Positions 1 to 8,219 are shown, numbered from the stretch's first letter. The stretch: DNA of 64,000 bases from Halorubrum sp. DM2 (GCF_901686465.1 NZ_LR594487.1:1485650-1549649); one strand, 5' to 3'. Notes: generated from the sequence alone by a model not told the origin. Translations and numbers: made by a program.

Positions 1-313
1 GCCAGTCCTCGGGGCGCTGTCGCTCGTGGAACGCCCGCACGTTCGCCGCCGCCTCCTCGACCGCGTCGAGGACCGGGTCGTCCGCGTCGGCCAGTTCGTC
101 GTGCGCGCGCTCCGCCGCGTCCGTCACGTCGACGTTGCCGACGGCGACGCCGTCGAACTCTTCTGCGAACTCGCGGACCGCGACGTCGCCCTCCTCGCGG
201 ACCCGCTCGACGATCTCCCGCACGTCTTCGCGGACCCCCTCGACGCCGGCGTCGCGCTCGAAGAAGGCGCGCCGCTCGGCCGGCGAGAGGTCCGCGACGG
301 TTCGTACGTCCAT
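1..313 (-). CDS. hisD: Histidinol dehydrogenase, N-terminal part (runs off the window)
   Basis: HisD oxidises L-histidinol to histidine, the last step of histidine synthesis, in the cytoplasm. Only the first 104 or so codons are inside the window. Reading from the ATG at 311-313, the protein begins MDVRTVADLSPAERRAFFER and continues with an acidic helix (VREIVERVREEGDVAVREF) and FHERQRPEDW. This matches the start of the HisD fold, including the conserved region in which a helix is followed by an ALLEFTxKFDG-like stretch (here AVREFAEEFDGV). The catalytic residues lie outside the window. It is the last gene of a minus-strand run after crtB and the small membrane gene. Confidence 0.8.
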   Translation of the reverse strand, partial: MDVRTVADLSPAERRAFFERDAGVEGVREDVREIVERVREEGDVAVREFAEEFDGVAVGNVDVTDAAERAHDELADADDPVLDAVEEAAANVRAFHERQRPEDW

Positions 314-406
314 ACGCCCCGTCGGAGGCGGCGGGGCAAGGGCGTTCCGACTCGGCCGGGCCGTCGCGGGCGCGTCAGCCGTCCGACTATTCCATCGGTC
401 GGCCGA

Positions 407-616
407 CTACTCCATCGGCCGGATCCCGGTCGCGTCGAGGACGGCGAGGACGAAGAGCGCGACGAGCAGCGCGGCGGCCGCGAAGAGAACGGGTGCCGAC
501 ACGGCGACGGCGACCTCGTAGGGGGCCACCAGTCGAGTCACGCCACGGAGGAGGAAGGAGGCGAACACGAGCCCGAACGCGGCGACCGCGAGGGAGACGA
601 ACCGGGAGCGCTCCAT
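407..616 (-). CDS. Small two-helix membrane protein
   Basis: This is a 69-residue protein with two hydrophobic segments (about residues 6-25 and 39-62) separated by a short loop containing Arg and Tyr. It has no signal peptide and no recognisable catalytic motif. The start lies 12 nt after the crtB stop on the same strand, so it is probably co-transcribed with crtB. Many haloarchaea carry short membrane proteins of this kind, and I cannot assign a function. Confidence 0.6.
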   Translation of the reverse strand: MERSRFVSLAVAAFGLVFASFLLRGVTRLVAPYEVAVAVSAPVLFAAAALLVALFVLAVLDATGIRPME

Positions 617-628
617 GCGGGCCGCCGG

Positions 629-1594
629 TCAGTCCGTCTGCGGGACGCCGGTGCCGTGCGGGCCGTGACCGTGGCGGTCGTGGCCGGGATCGAAGTCGGT
701 ACACATGTCGTAGAACACGGCCTCCGGGTCGCGATTCCACTGCCACTTCCAGCGGGTGCGGACGAGCAGCGAGATCTTCCGGGCGAACGACAGCTCTGGC
801 GTCGCCGACACCGTGTCGTAGCCGCGGTTTCGGATGAGGCGGTGGTGGTCGACGTACAGCACCGCCGCGAGCAGCACCGCAAGCTGGCAGTCCTCGGGGA
901 GGTACTTGATGCCCGCGACGCCCTCCTCGTAGAGCTGCTCGGTGCGGGCCATCTCTTCGCGGACCGCGGCCGCGACGTGCTCGTCGAACTCCAGATCGAG
1001 GATCTGCTGCTCGCTCACGCCGTGGCGGCGGAGCGTCTCCAGCGGGAGGTAGATCCGGTCGCGCTCGACCACGTCCTCGCGGACGTCCCGGAGGAAGTTC
1101 GTCATCTGGAACGCCTCGCCGAGCTTCGTGGCGTGCGGGAGCGCCTCGGCCTCCGCCTCGGGATCGAGGTCCATGATCGCCGTCATCATTCGCCCGACTG
1201 CGGCCGCGGAGCCGTCCATGTACGCCTCCAAGTCCGCGTAGGTCTCGTACCGGTCGGTGTCGATGTCGCTCGCCATCGCGTCGACGAACGAGTGGACGTC
1301 CGCGTCGGGGATGTCGTTGCGCTCGCACACCTCGGCGAACGCCTCCAACACCGGGTCGTCGGTCGGCTCCTCGCCGAGCGCGGTCGCCCGGAGCCGGTCG
1401 AGCTCGGCACGCTGTTCGGCCGGCGGCGCGGTGTCCGCCGCGTCGACGACCTCGTCGGCGATCCGGAAGAAGCCGTACAGCACGTACGTCGGATGGCGGA
1501 TCCGCTGGGGAAGCAGCCGGGTGGCGACGTGGAACGTCTTCCCGGTGCGGCGTTGGATCCGCTTGCTCCGGGCAACCTGCTTTTGCTCTACCAT
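629..1594 (-). CDS. crtB: Phytoene synthase (squalene/phytoene synthase family)
   Basis: The enzyme condenses two geranylgeranyl diphosphates into phytoene, the first committed step toward bacterioruberin and retinal in haloarchaea. The 321-residue protein has both Asp-rich metal-binding motifs of the family: DEVVD at 47-51 and DVRED at 170-174 in the run NFLRDVREDVVERDRIYLP. Its length is normal for archaeal CrtB. A T-rich element on the minus strand (1650-1655), about 55 nt upstream of the ATG, could be the TATA box. The small membrane gene follows after 12 nt. A neighbouring tiny zinc-finger gene resembles the arrangement I recall around crtB in Haloferax. Confidence 0.93.
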   Translation of the reverse strand: MVEQKQVARSKRIQRRTGKTFHVATRLLPQRIRHPTYVLYGFFRIADEVVDAADTAPPAEQRAELDRLRATALGEEPTDDPVLEAFAEVCERNDIPDADVHSFVDAMASDIDTDRYETYADLEAYMDGSAAAVGRMMTAIMDLDPEAEAEALPHATKLGEAFQMTNFLRDVREDVVERDRIYLPLETLRRHGVSEQQILDLEFDEHVAAAVREEMARTEQLYEEGVAGIKYLPEDCQLAVLLAAVLYVDHHRLIRNRGYDTVSATPELSFARKISLLVRTRWKWQWNRDPEAVFYDMCTDFDPGHDRHGHGPHGTGVPQTD

Positions 1595-1753
1595 GCTGAC
1601 CCCGGGAGGTCGGCAAGGAGGGTCACGTACGGGTCGCCCATCATGTGGTAAAAATCGAACTCCAAGAACATAACAGTTCGCACGACTCAGTTTGGTCCCC
1701 GTCCGGGTCGGGTAATTCCGCTCTCGCAGGCGGCGTGCGAACCGACCGTCCGG

Positions 1754-1885
1754 TCAGTAGAACGTGTCGCTACAGTCGTAGACGACGCCGTGCGCCGGAC
1801 AGACGTACTTACAGTGTCGGTGGTACATCGGCGTCTCACAGACCGGGCACGGGCGACCGCCGTCGTCCGCGGTTCCGTCGCTCAC
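1754..1885 (-). CDS. 43-residue zinc-finger protein (HVO_2523-like)
   Basis: This micro-gene starts at a GTG (1883-1885). The product contains CPVCETPMYHRHCKYVC followed by PAHGVVYDCSDTFY. It therefore has CxxC plus further Cys and His residues spaced as a compact zinc-binding fold, which leaves little doubt that it is translated. It matches my memory of the haloarchaeal HVO_2523-type zinc-finger proteins, which sit next to crtB. The function is unknown, with nucleic-acid or protein binding the usual guess. The stop is TGA at 1754-1756. Confidence 0.75.
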   Translation of the reverse strand: MSDGTADDGGRPCPVCETPMYHRHCKYVCPAHGVVYDCSDTFY

Positions 1886-1969
1886 GACGGAGACACGAGG
1901 GCGGGAGCAAAAACGCTGTCCACCCGCCGCCCGCGCGGCGGGACCTGACTGGTCAGCCGTCGGGACGAC

Positions 1970-2539
1970 TCACTCTTCGGCGGCGAGGCGCTCGAAGACG
2001 GAGGTGGCGACCGACTCCTCGCCGAACGGGAGCGTCAGCACGCCCTCCCACTCGGATCCCGTGAGCGCGTCGACGGTCTCCCGGTCGAGTTCGACGCGCC
2101 TGACCTCGGTCCCGTCGAGCGCCATCGACACCACGAACGCCGCCGGGTCGTCGGTCGCGCCCGCGTCGTTGAGGCGGCTCCGGAACGACTCGACGCCCGC
2201 CTCGGAGAGGACGACCTGGACGAGGTACTCGTCGCCCTCGGCGAAGATGCCCTTGACGCGGGCGAGGTCGCTCGCGTCGAACAGCCGCGCGTCGGTCCCG
2301 TCGTCGCCGATGAGCCGCGCCGCGAACGGCGCGCCGGGGTCGACGGGGGCCGCGGTCGGCCCGCCGTCGCTCGTGCCGGCGGTCCCGCTTCCGCCACCGC
2401 CCGCCGGTCCCGGGCCGTCGCCGCCGACACCCTCCATCGCCTCGCCGTCCGTCACCCGCGCCGCGCCGGCGAACCCGACGGCACCGACCCCACAGACCGC
2501 GCCGAGGCCGCCGAGTACGCCCCGTCGAGAGATGTCCAT
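1970..2539 (-). CDS. Exported protein with Tat-type signal and a SecD-head-like domain
   Basis: The 189-residue protein starts MDISRRGVLGGLGAVCGVGAVGF, a twin-arginine signal with a hydrophobic stretch. There is a Cys at residue 16, but the lipobox context is weak. A Gly/Ala/Pro linker (about 35-65) leads to a globular domain with the pattern LARVKGIFAEGDEYLVQVVL followed by SEAGVESFRSRLNDAG. That pattern recalls the P1 head of SecD/SecDF, where a beta strand is followed by an 'xxGAxxF' helix. The resemblance is by eye only. It is most likely an extracytoplasmic, possibly membrane-anchored, haloarchaeal protein of unknown function. Confidence 0.7.
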   Translation of the reverse strand: MDISRRGVLGGLGAVCGVGAVGFAGAARVTDGEAMEGVGGDGPGPAGGGGSGTAGTSDGGPTAAPVDPGAPFAARLIGDDGTDARLFDASDLARVKGIFAEGDEYLVQVVLSEAGVESFRSRLNDAGATDDPAAFVVSMALDGTEVRRVELDRETVDALTGSEWEGVLTLPFGEESVATSVFERLAAEE

Positions 2540-2630
2540 ACCTCGCGGTTCCGGCGAGCGGTAAAAAGGGTTACACGCCGATTACCGCGCGTGATAATCG
2601 CGGTTCGGAGGAATCGAAGCGGCGACGGCC

Positions 2631-3209
2631 CTACTCCGACGCGAAGGCGACCTCGTCCCGGCTCGTCGTCTCGCCGAACAGCCAGTCGGCGTGGTCGACC
2701 GCGTACTCGCGGTGGTCCTCGGTGATGTAGCCCAGCGCGTCCTCGACGACGACCGGGCGGTAGTCCCGGAGCCCCGCGCTGCCCGCGGTGTGGAGGACGC
2801 AGACGTTCGCGAGCGTGCCGCAGATCAGGAGGTCACAGATTCCGTGCGCGTCGAGGTACCCCTCCAGATCCGTCTGATAGAAGGCGTCGTAGGTGTGCTT
2901 CTCGACGACGTGGTCGTCGTCGCGCACGTCGAGGTCGCCGACGAGTTCGGCGTCCCACGACCCCTCGACGACGTGTTCGCCCCACCGGTCGAACTCGTCG
3001 TAGTAGTGCGTGTCGTCGAACTGCTCGGGCGGGTGGACGTCGCGGGTGTAGACGACGCTCGCGCCGGCGTCGCGGGCGCGGTCGACGAGCGCCGTCACCG
3101 GCTCGACCGCCGCCTCGCTCGGCTCGGCGTAGAGGCTCCCGTCGGGGTGACAGAACCCGTTTTGCATGTCGACGACGACCACCGCGGTCTCGGTCGGATC
3201 GAACGCCAT
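2631..3209 (-). CDS. pncA: Nicotinamidase / isochorismatase-family cysteine hydrolase
   Basis: The 192-residue alpha/beta hydrolase has the family triad: Asp14 in VVVDMQNGF, Lys104 in VVEKHTYDAF, and Cys137 in GTLANVCVLHTA preceded by the usual cis-peptide region. Nicotinamidase converts nicotinamide to nicotinate in NAD salvage. The assignment as nicotinamidase rather than another isochorismatase-fold amidase is supported by the nicotinate phosphoribosyltransferase gene 2 kb away, which would use its product. The residues DTHYYDEFDRW match the metal/substrate side of the pocket in PncA-like enzymes. Confidence 0.85.
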   Translation of the reverse strand: MAFDPTETAVVVVDMQNGFCHPDGSLYAEPSEAAVEPVTALVDRARDAGASVVYTRDVHPPEQFDDTHYYDEFDRWGEHVVEGSWDAELVGDLDVRDDDHVVEKHTYDAFYQTDLEGYLDAHGICDLLICGTLANVCVLHTAGSAGLRDYRPVVVEDALGYITEDHREYAVDHADWLFGETTSRDEVAFASE

Positions 3210-3367
3210 ATCCAGTGTTGGAGCGCGGCCCTCAAAAAGCGTCGTCCCGGCCGCCCAGATCGCCGCCTCAGTTGCCGACGGCGAGGGCGAGCCGCGGCGA
3301 AAAATCCGCCGGCGGCGACGCCGAAGGAACCAACAGACTACTTACTAGGGCGTCCGATACGATCCGT

Positions 3368-5152
3368 ATGCGACGGGTTCTCACCCCCTCGACCGCGGCC
3401 GCCGTCGTCGCCGCGCTCGCCGTCCTGTGTGTCGCCCTCACCGCCGGTGCCGCCGCCGCGCCGGACGCCGGCGCTGCCCACGCCGCGTCCGTCGGCGACT
3501 CCGCGGCGTCGGACCCCGTGTCCTCCGCGTCCGCCGACGAGTGCGATCCCGGAGACGGCACCGAGTTGGTCGGCTGCTGGAACGGAACGCACTACGAGGA
3601 GTCGGTCGACTTCAACGAGACCGGCGGGCTCAACGAGACGCAGTTGGCGGCGCTGACGGACCTGACGATGGCACGCGTCGAACACGTCCGCCAGCGGCCC
3701 TTCCGCGAGGACGTGCCGGTCGAGACGGTGTCGCGCAGCGAGTACGCGAACGACACCGCGAGCGGGGGCAACGAGTCCGAGGCGTTCCGCCGCTGGAACG
3801 ACCAGGTGTGGAGGGCGCTGTTCGTCGTCGGCGACGGCGAGAACGCGAACGACGAGATCGACTCGGTGCTCGGCGGCGCGGTCTCCGGCTTCTACTCGCC
3901 GGCCGAAGACCGGATCGTCATCGTCGTCCCGGACGGCGAGTCGGCCGAGGTCGACCCCTCGACGCTCGCGCACGAGCTGCTCCACGCGATGCAAGACCAG
4001 TACCACGACCTCACCGACCCGCGCTACGTCGGCGTCACCCAGGACGGCGACCTCGCGGTCAACGGGATCGTCGAGGGAGAGGCGGTCCACGTCGAGGAGC
4101 GGTACGCCGCCCGCTGTGCTGACAACTGGACCTGCGTCGAGCCACCTGAAAGCGGGGGCGGTGGCGGCGGCGGGTTCTCCGGGAACATCGGCATCCTCCA
4201 GACCGTCCTCCAGCCGTACGGCGACGGGGCCCTCTACGTCCGCGACCTCGTCGACGAGGGCGGGTGGGCGGCCGTCAACGAGACGATGAACGACCCGCCG
4301 AACTCGACGGCTGAGGTGATCCATCGGAACCCCGACTACGAGACGAGCGAGGTCGACTTCGAGGACGCCGCGACGGGCGGCTGGGAGACATACGGAGACC
4401 AGGGTGTCGACGGCGCGGAGACCGCGGGCGAGGCGTCGATGTTCGTGATGTTCTGGTATCAGAGCGCCGGCGTCCAGTTCGACGGCGCGTACGAGTACCC
4501 GATCCTCGATCCCGACCGATCCGTCGGCGGGAACTTCAACATCCTTCTCGAAACGGACGCACAGCTCCAGACGCGGGGGACCTACAACTACGCACACCCC
4601 GTGACGGACGGGTGGGCGGGCGACGAGCTGTACCCGTACCGGAACGGCGACCGGGACGGGTACGTCTGGGCGACGGAGTGGCAGACGGAGGCCGACGCCG
4701 AGGCGTTTCGCGACGCCTACGTTCGGATGCTGAACGCACACGGCGACGGGATATACGAGGACGGAACCGTCTACGCCATCGGCGACGAGAGCGACTTTCC
4801 CGGGGCGTACGGCGTCGAGCGCGACGGGACGAGCGTGACGATAACCCACGCGCCGTCTCCCGAGGGCGTCCTCGAACTGCGCCCGGACGCCGACCTCGCG
4901 TTCCCGGACGCCGACGGGACGGACGGGGCGGACGGGAGCGGCGACGGTGACGGCACCGACGGCGGGAGCGACGACGCTAACGGCACCGACGGCGGAGACG
5001 GCGGGAACGGAAGCGACGGCACCGACGGGAGTGACGGCACCGACGGGAGCGACGGCGACAGCACCGAAAACAGCGCGCCCGGGTTCGGCGTCGCGGCGGC
5101 GCTCGTCGCCCTCGTGGCCGCGCTGGGGCTGTCCGCGCGACGGTCGTCGTAG
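3368..5152 (+). CDS. Surface protein with HExxH motif and PGF-type C-terminal sorting signal (Hvo_1808-like)
   Basis: I take the start at ATG 3368, because it begins a clean signal peptide (MRRVLTPSTAAAVVAALAVL, then an Ala-rich cleavage region). The 594-residue protein carries HELLHAMQDQ at 202-211. This is an HExxH zinc-protease-like motif found in the haloarchaeal Hvo_1808 surface family. Several NxS/T sequons suggest N-glycosylation. A long Asp/Gly/Thr/Ser linker of DGTDGSDG-like repeats leads to PGF, a hydrophobic helix and terminal ARRSS. This is the archaeosortase (ArtA)-processed PGF-CTERM arrangement, so the mature protein should be lipid-anchored outside the cell. Proteolytic activity is not proven. 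Confidence 0.85.
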   Translation: MRRVLTPSTAAAVVAALAVLCVALTAGAAAAPDAGAAHAASVGDSAASDPVSSASADECDPGDGTELVGCWNGTHYEESVDFNETGGLNETQLAALTDLTMARVEHVRQRPFREDVPVETVSRSEYANDTASGGNESEAFRRWNDQVWRALFVVGDGENANDEIDSVLGGAVSGFYSPAEDRIVIVVPDGESAEVDPSTLAHELLHAMQDQYHDLTDPRYVGVTQDGDLAVNGIVEGEAVHVEERYAARCADNWTCVEPPESGGGGGGGFSGNIGILQTVLQPYGDGALYVRDLVDEGGWAAVNETMNDPPNSTAEVIHRNPDYETSEVDFEDAATGGWETYGDQGVDGAETAGEASMFVMFWYQSAGVQFDGAYEYPILDPDRSVGGNFNILLETDAQLQTRGTYNYAHPVTDGWAGDELYPYRNGDRDGYVWATEWQTEADAEAFRDAYVRMLNAHGDGIYEDGTVYAIGDESDFPGAYGVERDGTSVTITHAPSPEGVLELRPDADLAFPDADGTDGADGSGDGDGTDGGSDDANGTDGGDGGNGSDGTDGSDGTDGSDGDSTENSAPGFGVAAALVALVAALGLSARRSS

Positions 5153-5244
5153 TCCGGCGCTCGTCGGCGTCGAGGGGCGACGGAACTGTCTCGGAACCGG
5201 CGCGACACGGGTGGCTTTTCGTTCCGGCGGCCGAAGGGTCGGAC

Positions 5245-6405
5245 ATGAGCGAGTTCGACATCGTCGATGCGACCGCGGTCCGTGAGGGGCGCGCAACCGA
5301 CGCGTACTTCGAGCGGACCGAGGCGGCGCTGGAGGCCGCGGGGCGGAACCCCCGCGTCGTCGCCGAGGTGACCGCGGACCAGTTCCCGGACGGGGAGTTC
5401 GAGCTGTTCGCCGGGCTGGGGAACGCGGTGGAGCTGCTGGCCGGCCGCGACGTCGACGTCCACGCGATCCCCGAGGGGCGGCTGTTCGACGGCGGCCCGG
5501 TGATGCGGATCGAGGGGCCGTACCTCGCGTTCGCGCGGTTGGAGACGTCGCTTCTGGGGTTCCTCTCGCACGCGTCCGGGATGGCGACGGCGGCGCTGGA
5601 CTGCCGGCTCGCCGCGCCCGAGTCGAGCGTCCTCTCCTTCGGCGCGCGCCACGTCCACCCCGCGATGACCGCCGCGGTCGAGCGGTCGGCGCTCGTCGGC
5701 GGGTTCGACGGCTTCTCGCACGTCGCCGCGGGCGAGTTGATCGGCCGGGAGGCGTCCGGGACGATGCCCCACGCGCTCGCCATCTGTTTCGGGCGGGGCC
5801 AACAGGAGGCCGCGTGGCGCGCCTACGACGAGGGCGTCCCGGGAGATGCGCCCCGGATCGCCCTCTGTGACACCTACTCCGACGAGGTAGACGAGGTGCT
5901 CCGGGCCGTGGAGACGCTCGGCGACGACCTCGACGGCGTCCGCCTCGACACCACCGGCTCCCGACGCGGCGACTTCCGGCACATCGTCCGCGAAGTCCAG
6001 TGGGAACTCGACGCGCGCGGCCACGCGGACGTCGACGTGTACGTCTCGGGGGGACTCGGTCCCGCGGACCTCCGGGGGCTGCGCGACGTCGTCGACGGGT
6101 TCGGCGTCGGCGGGTACGTCTCCAACGCGGACCCGGTCGACTTCGCGCTCGACCTCGTCGCCGTCGACGGCGAGCCGGCGGCCAAGCGGGGGAAGCTCTC
6201 CGGCGCGAAGGCCGTTTACCGCACCGCCGACGGTGCCCACGCCGTCGGACTCGCAGACCGCTCGGGGCCCGAGGGAGCCGAGTCGCTCATGGAGCCGGTG
6301 ATCCGGGACGGCGAGGTCGTCGACGGCGACGCGTTCGACCTGTCGGCGGCGACGGAGCGGGCGCTCGCGGACGCGCCGGCAGTGGGCTACGGGAGCGATC
6401 AGTAG
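5245..6405 (+). CDS. pncB: Nicotinate phosphoribosyltransferase
   Basis: The enzyme joins nicotinate and PRPP to give nicotinate mononucleotide in NAD salvage. The 386-residue protein has the typical archaeal form: an N-terminal domain with EGRLFDGGPVMRIEG and ARLETSLLGFLSH, then FGARHVHPAM, the substrate region VRLDTTGSRRGDF, and YVSGGLGPADLRGL near the phosphate-binding loop, ending in the C-terminal barrel. The neighbouring nicotinamidase would feed it nicotinate. Translation starts at ATG 5245 about 90 nt after the surface protein gene, so it may share its transcript or have its own promoter. Confidence 0.9.
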   Translation: MSEFDIVDATAVREGRATDAYFERTEAALEAAGRNPRVVAEVTADQFPDGEFELFAGLGNAVELLAGRDVDVHAIPEGRLFDGGPVMRIEGPYLAFARLETSLLGFLSHASGMATAALDCRLAAPESSVLSFGARHVHPAMTAAVERSALVGGFDGFSHVAAGELIGREASGTMPHALAICFGRGQQEAAWRAYDEGVPGDAPRIALCDTYSDEVDEVLRAVETLGDDLDGVRLDTTGSRRGDFRHIVREVQWELDARGHADVDVYVSGGLGPADLRGLRDVVDGFGVGGYVSNADPVDFALDLVAVDGEPAAKRGKLSGAKAVYRTADGAHAVGLADRSGPEGAESLMEPVIRDGEVVDGDAFDLSAATERALADAPAVGYGSDQ

Positions 6406-6512
6406 TTTCAAATTTTGTATGATATGACGCGTATCGGTTCGGATAGCGCGTCAAATGCGCACACGAACGGCTTTTATGTGACACGAAAGATTGTTTGTTC
6501 CTTGATAAGATA

Positions 6513-6656
6513 TGCGTCGCGCTCGCGGACGGACTCGGCGACTACGCGACGAGCCAGATGCTCCGCGAGCAGCTGGAGACGCTCGAAGAGCACGCTCACC
6601 ACATCGAACACTACCTCGAAGACGACTCGCTCGTCGTCGAGTCCGCGACGAACTGA
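6513..6656 (+). pseudogene. dpsA: Relic of a Dps-type ferritin (C-terminal 47 codons only)
   Basis: In this frame the sequence reads CVALADGLGDYATSQMLREQ, then LETLEEHAHHIEHYLEDDSL and VVESATN, followed by TGA. This closely resembles the last helix and tail of haloarchaeal DpsA, a DNA-protecting iron-storage dodecamer. The ferroxidase-bearing N-terminal two thirds are absent. Upstream the frame runs into AT-rich non-coding DNA with no suitable start. The AT-rich/GC-rich switch at about 6510 probably marks a deletion junction. An ATG at 6512 exists but is out of frame. The neighbouring DtxR-family operon is a fitting context for an iron gene. Confidence 0.7.
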
Positions 6657-6718
6657 GACGACGCGGCGGCGGGGGGACTGAGCGACGACCGACCGGCAGC
6701 CGACCGATTCCGAATTTT

Positions 6719-7132
6719 TCAGTCCGCGTCCGACTGCGGGAGCGACACCGCTCCGGGGCCGAGCGGGTCTCCCGGCACCCCGTCGAGCAGCAGGTCGACG
6801 AGCCGGTTTGCCACCGTCGGACTCACCAGCGCCGCCATCTCCATCGCCTCGCGCTCGTGGGCGTCGAGTCCCAGCACGTCGCGGAAGAACCACGAGAGCG
6901 CGACGTACGCCTCGTGGCGGTCCTCGGCGCGTTCCCGGCCCGCGTCGGTGAGCGCCACGCCGTCGTACGGCTCCCGAGCCACGAGCCCGCGGCGTTCGAG
7001 CCGCTGGAGCATCTCCGTCGTCGCGGCCGGCGACCGCCCGACCGCGTCGGCGATCCGTCCCGGCGGAACCGGCGGCGACGACCGGTGTTCCGCGATGTAC
7101 AGCGCGAGCAGGTACTCCGTCTCGCGCGTCAT
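6719..7132 (-). CDS. DtxR/SirR-family metal-dependent transcriptional regulator
   Basis: The 137-residue protein opens with MTRETEYLLALYIAEHRSS, then the winged-helix recognition region (ADAVGRSPAATTEMLQRLE) and wing (GLVAREPYDGVALTDAGRER). The metal-binding/dimerisation region holds RHEAY, DVLGLDAHEREAMEMAALVS, consistent with Fe- or Mn-sensing DtxR proteins. No C-terminal SH3-like domain is present. I chose ATG 7130-7132, because it overlaps the TGA of the upstream small gene (ATGA), implying translational coupling. Extending upstream adds only an Arg-rich, non-homologous stretch. It is the last gene of a three-gene operon with DtxR-box-like dyads upstream. Confidence 0.85.
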   Translation of the reverse strand: MTRETEYLLALYIAEHRSSPPVPPGRIADAVGRSPAATTEMLQRLERRGLVAREPYDGVALTDAGRERAEDRHEAYVALSWFFRDVLGLDAHEREAMEMAALVSPTVANRLVDLLLDGVPGDPLGPGAVSLPQSDAD

Positions 7133-7299
7133 TCCGACGCCGTCGAACCGCCCTCGCTCGGCTCCTTGTCCGTCGGCCCGTCCCCCGTCGGCCCGTCGTC
7201 CCGCGAGTCGCCGCTCTCGGCGTCGGCACCGAACAGCACGAGGCAGGCCCACGCCCAGCCGTTCGCCCGGGCGCGGCGCGGCGAGTCCGACACGGTCAC
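7129..7299 (-). CDS. Small coupled protein, 56 residues
   Basis: The likely start is GTG 7297-7299, which overlaps the TGA of the preceding gene (GTGA). The stop overlaps the ATG of the regulator (ATGA). The product begins VTVSDSPRRARANGWAWACL, has a short hydrophobic run (WAWACLVLFG), and then an acidic Gly/Asp/Pro-rich tail. No family is recognised. The double overlap is the main evidence that it is translated, and it could serve mainly as a coupling cistron. Confidence 0.55.
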   Translation of the reverse strand: MTVSDSPRRARANGWAWACLVLFGADAESGDSRDDGPTGDGPTDKEPSEGGSTASE

Positions 7300-8111
7300 G
7301 CCCTCCGAGTCAGGTGGTCGCGGACCGCCCGCTGGCACTCGGTGAGCGTCTCGACGAGCCGCGTGACCGTCGAGAGGACGGGGTGTGAGGCCGGGAAGTC
7401 GTCGTAGAGGTACGCGACCGTCGAGCGGTGCCGGAGGCCGACCGCCGCGCCTCGGCTAGCGGTCCGGTCGAGGTCGGCCTGCCGGTCCGCGAGCAGCGAC
7501 TCGCAGGCCGCGATCCGGTCCGCGAGCGTCTCGTGACGCCGGCGTAGCTCGTCGAACCCGAGCGCCGAGAGGGGCGTCTCGTCCGCGGTCGCCAGCCAGT
7601 CGGTGACGTCCCGGATCGTCTCGTGCGCCGACCGGAGGGACGCGGCCTCGCGCTCCAGCGTCCGGTCGAACACCGCGAGCTCCGCGAGCCGGTCGTCGAC
7701 GGCGGACCCGATCGCGGACGCGACCGGCGGGGTGAGACCGTGGTCAGTCTTCGGCGAGAGCGCGACCGCGACGGCGTCGCCCAGTTCCTCACGGATCGTC
7801 GCCGACAGCGGTTCGTCGGCGGCGCGGTCGGCGACGCTGTGGGGGCACACCGTCTCGGCGAACGCCTCTCGGACCCGCCGGCAGCCGTCGGTCGCCGAGG
7901 CGGTCCGTCCCCCGACGGCCGCGCGAACGCCGCCGGCTCCCGGTCCGGTACCGGCAGTCGTCTCCCCACCGGAGGCCGCCGGGCCGGAGGCTGTGGGGAT
8001 CGACGCGACGGTCGACCCGAAGCGCTCGTAGGCCCGTCGCTCGTCCGCGACGACGTCGCGCTCGGCGGCCACACGGTCGCGAGCGCGGTCGACGTGGGTC
8101 TCGACGCTCAT
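7296..8111 (-). CDS. Coiled-coil protein of unknown function (DUF7260-like)
   Basis: The 271-residue cytoplasmic protein has a helical N-terminus rich in Arg/Asp (RARDRVAAERDVVADERRAYERF), a Gly/Ser/Thr linker, and then the conserved block VREAFAETVCPHSVADRAADEPL. Long helices with heptad-like spacing follow (ELAVFDRTLEREAASLRS, then the DRIAACESLLADRQADLDRT stretch). This order matches the haloarchaeal DUF7260 proteins as I remember them. It is the first gene of the operon ending in the DtxR-family regulator, so a link to metal homeostasis or stress is inferred from context only. Confidence 0.65.
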   Translation of the reverse strand: MSVETHVDRARDRVAAERDVVADERRAYERFGSTVASIPTASGPAASGGETTAGTGPGAGGVRAAVGGRTASATDGCRRVREAFAETVCPHSVADRAADEPLSATIREELGDAVAVALSPKTDHGLTPPVASAIGSAVDDRLAELAVFDRTLEREAASLRSAHETIRDVTDWLATADETPLSALGFDELRRRHETLADRIAACESLLADRQADLDRTASRGAAVGLRHRSTVAYLYDDFPASHPVLSTVTRLVETLTECQRAVRDHLTRRA

Positions 8112-8169
8112 CGCGGATCACCGCCGGCGGAGGGGTCGACGCGGGCGTCGTCCGAACGTCTCATAGATA

Positions 8170-8219
8170 TTAGGCCCGCCTAAAACATCAAAAAACCATC
8201 GATTTTTAGGACGGCCTAA
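8170..8219 (-). promoter_or_regulatory. Two DtxR-box-like dyads upstream of the regulator operon
   Basis: Two near-palindromes occur, TTAGGCCCGCCTAA (8170-8183) and TTAGGACGGCCTAA (8206-8219). Their half sites (TTAGGC/GCCTAA) resemble those of DtxR/IdeR-type boxes. Their centres are 36 bp apart and they flank an A/T-rich stretch that could be the TATA box for the gene starting at 8111. The obvious candidate to bind them is the operon's own DtxR-family protein, giving metal-dependent autoregulation. Confidence 0.65.

Noticed and set aside
26-1651. Long plus-strand reading frame opposite hisD and crtB
   Set aside because: It is a GC-driven shadow with repetitive Arg/Asp/Val composition, while the minus-strand genes have clear family motifs.
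6512-7345. Plus-strand frame starting at ATG 6512
   Set aside because: It is out of frame with the Dps-like tail and then runs antisense to the DtxR operon, with no domain.
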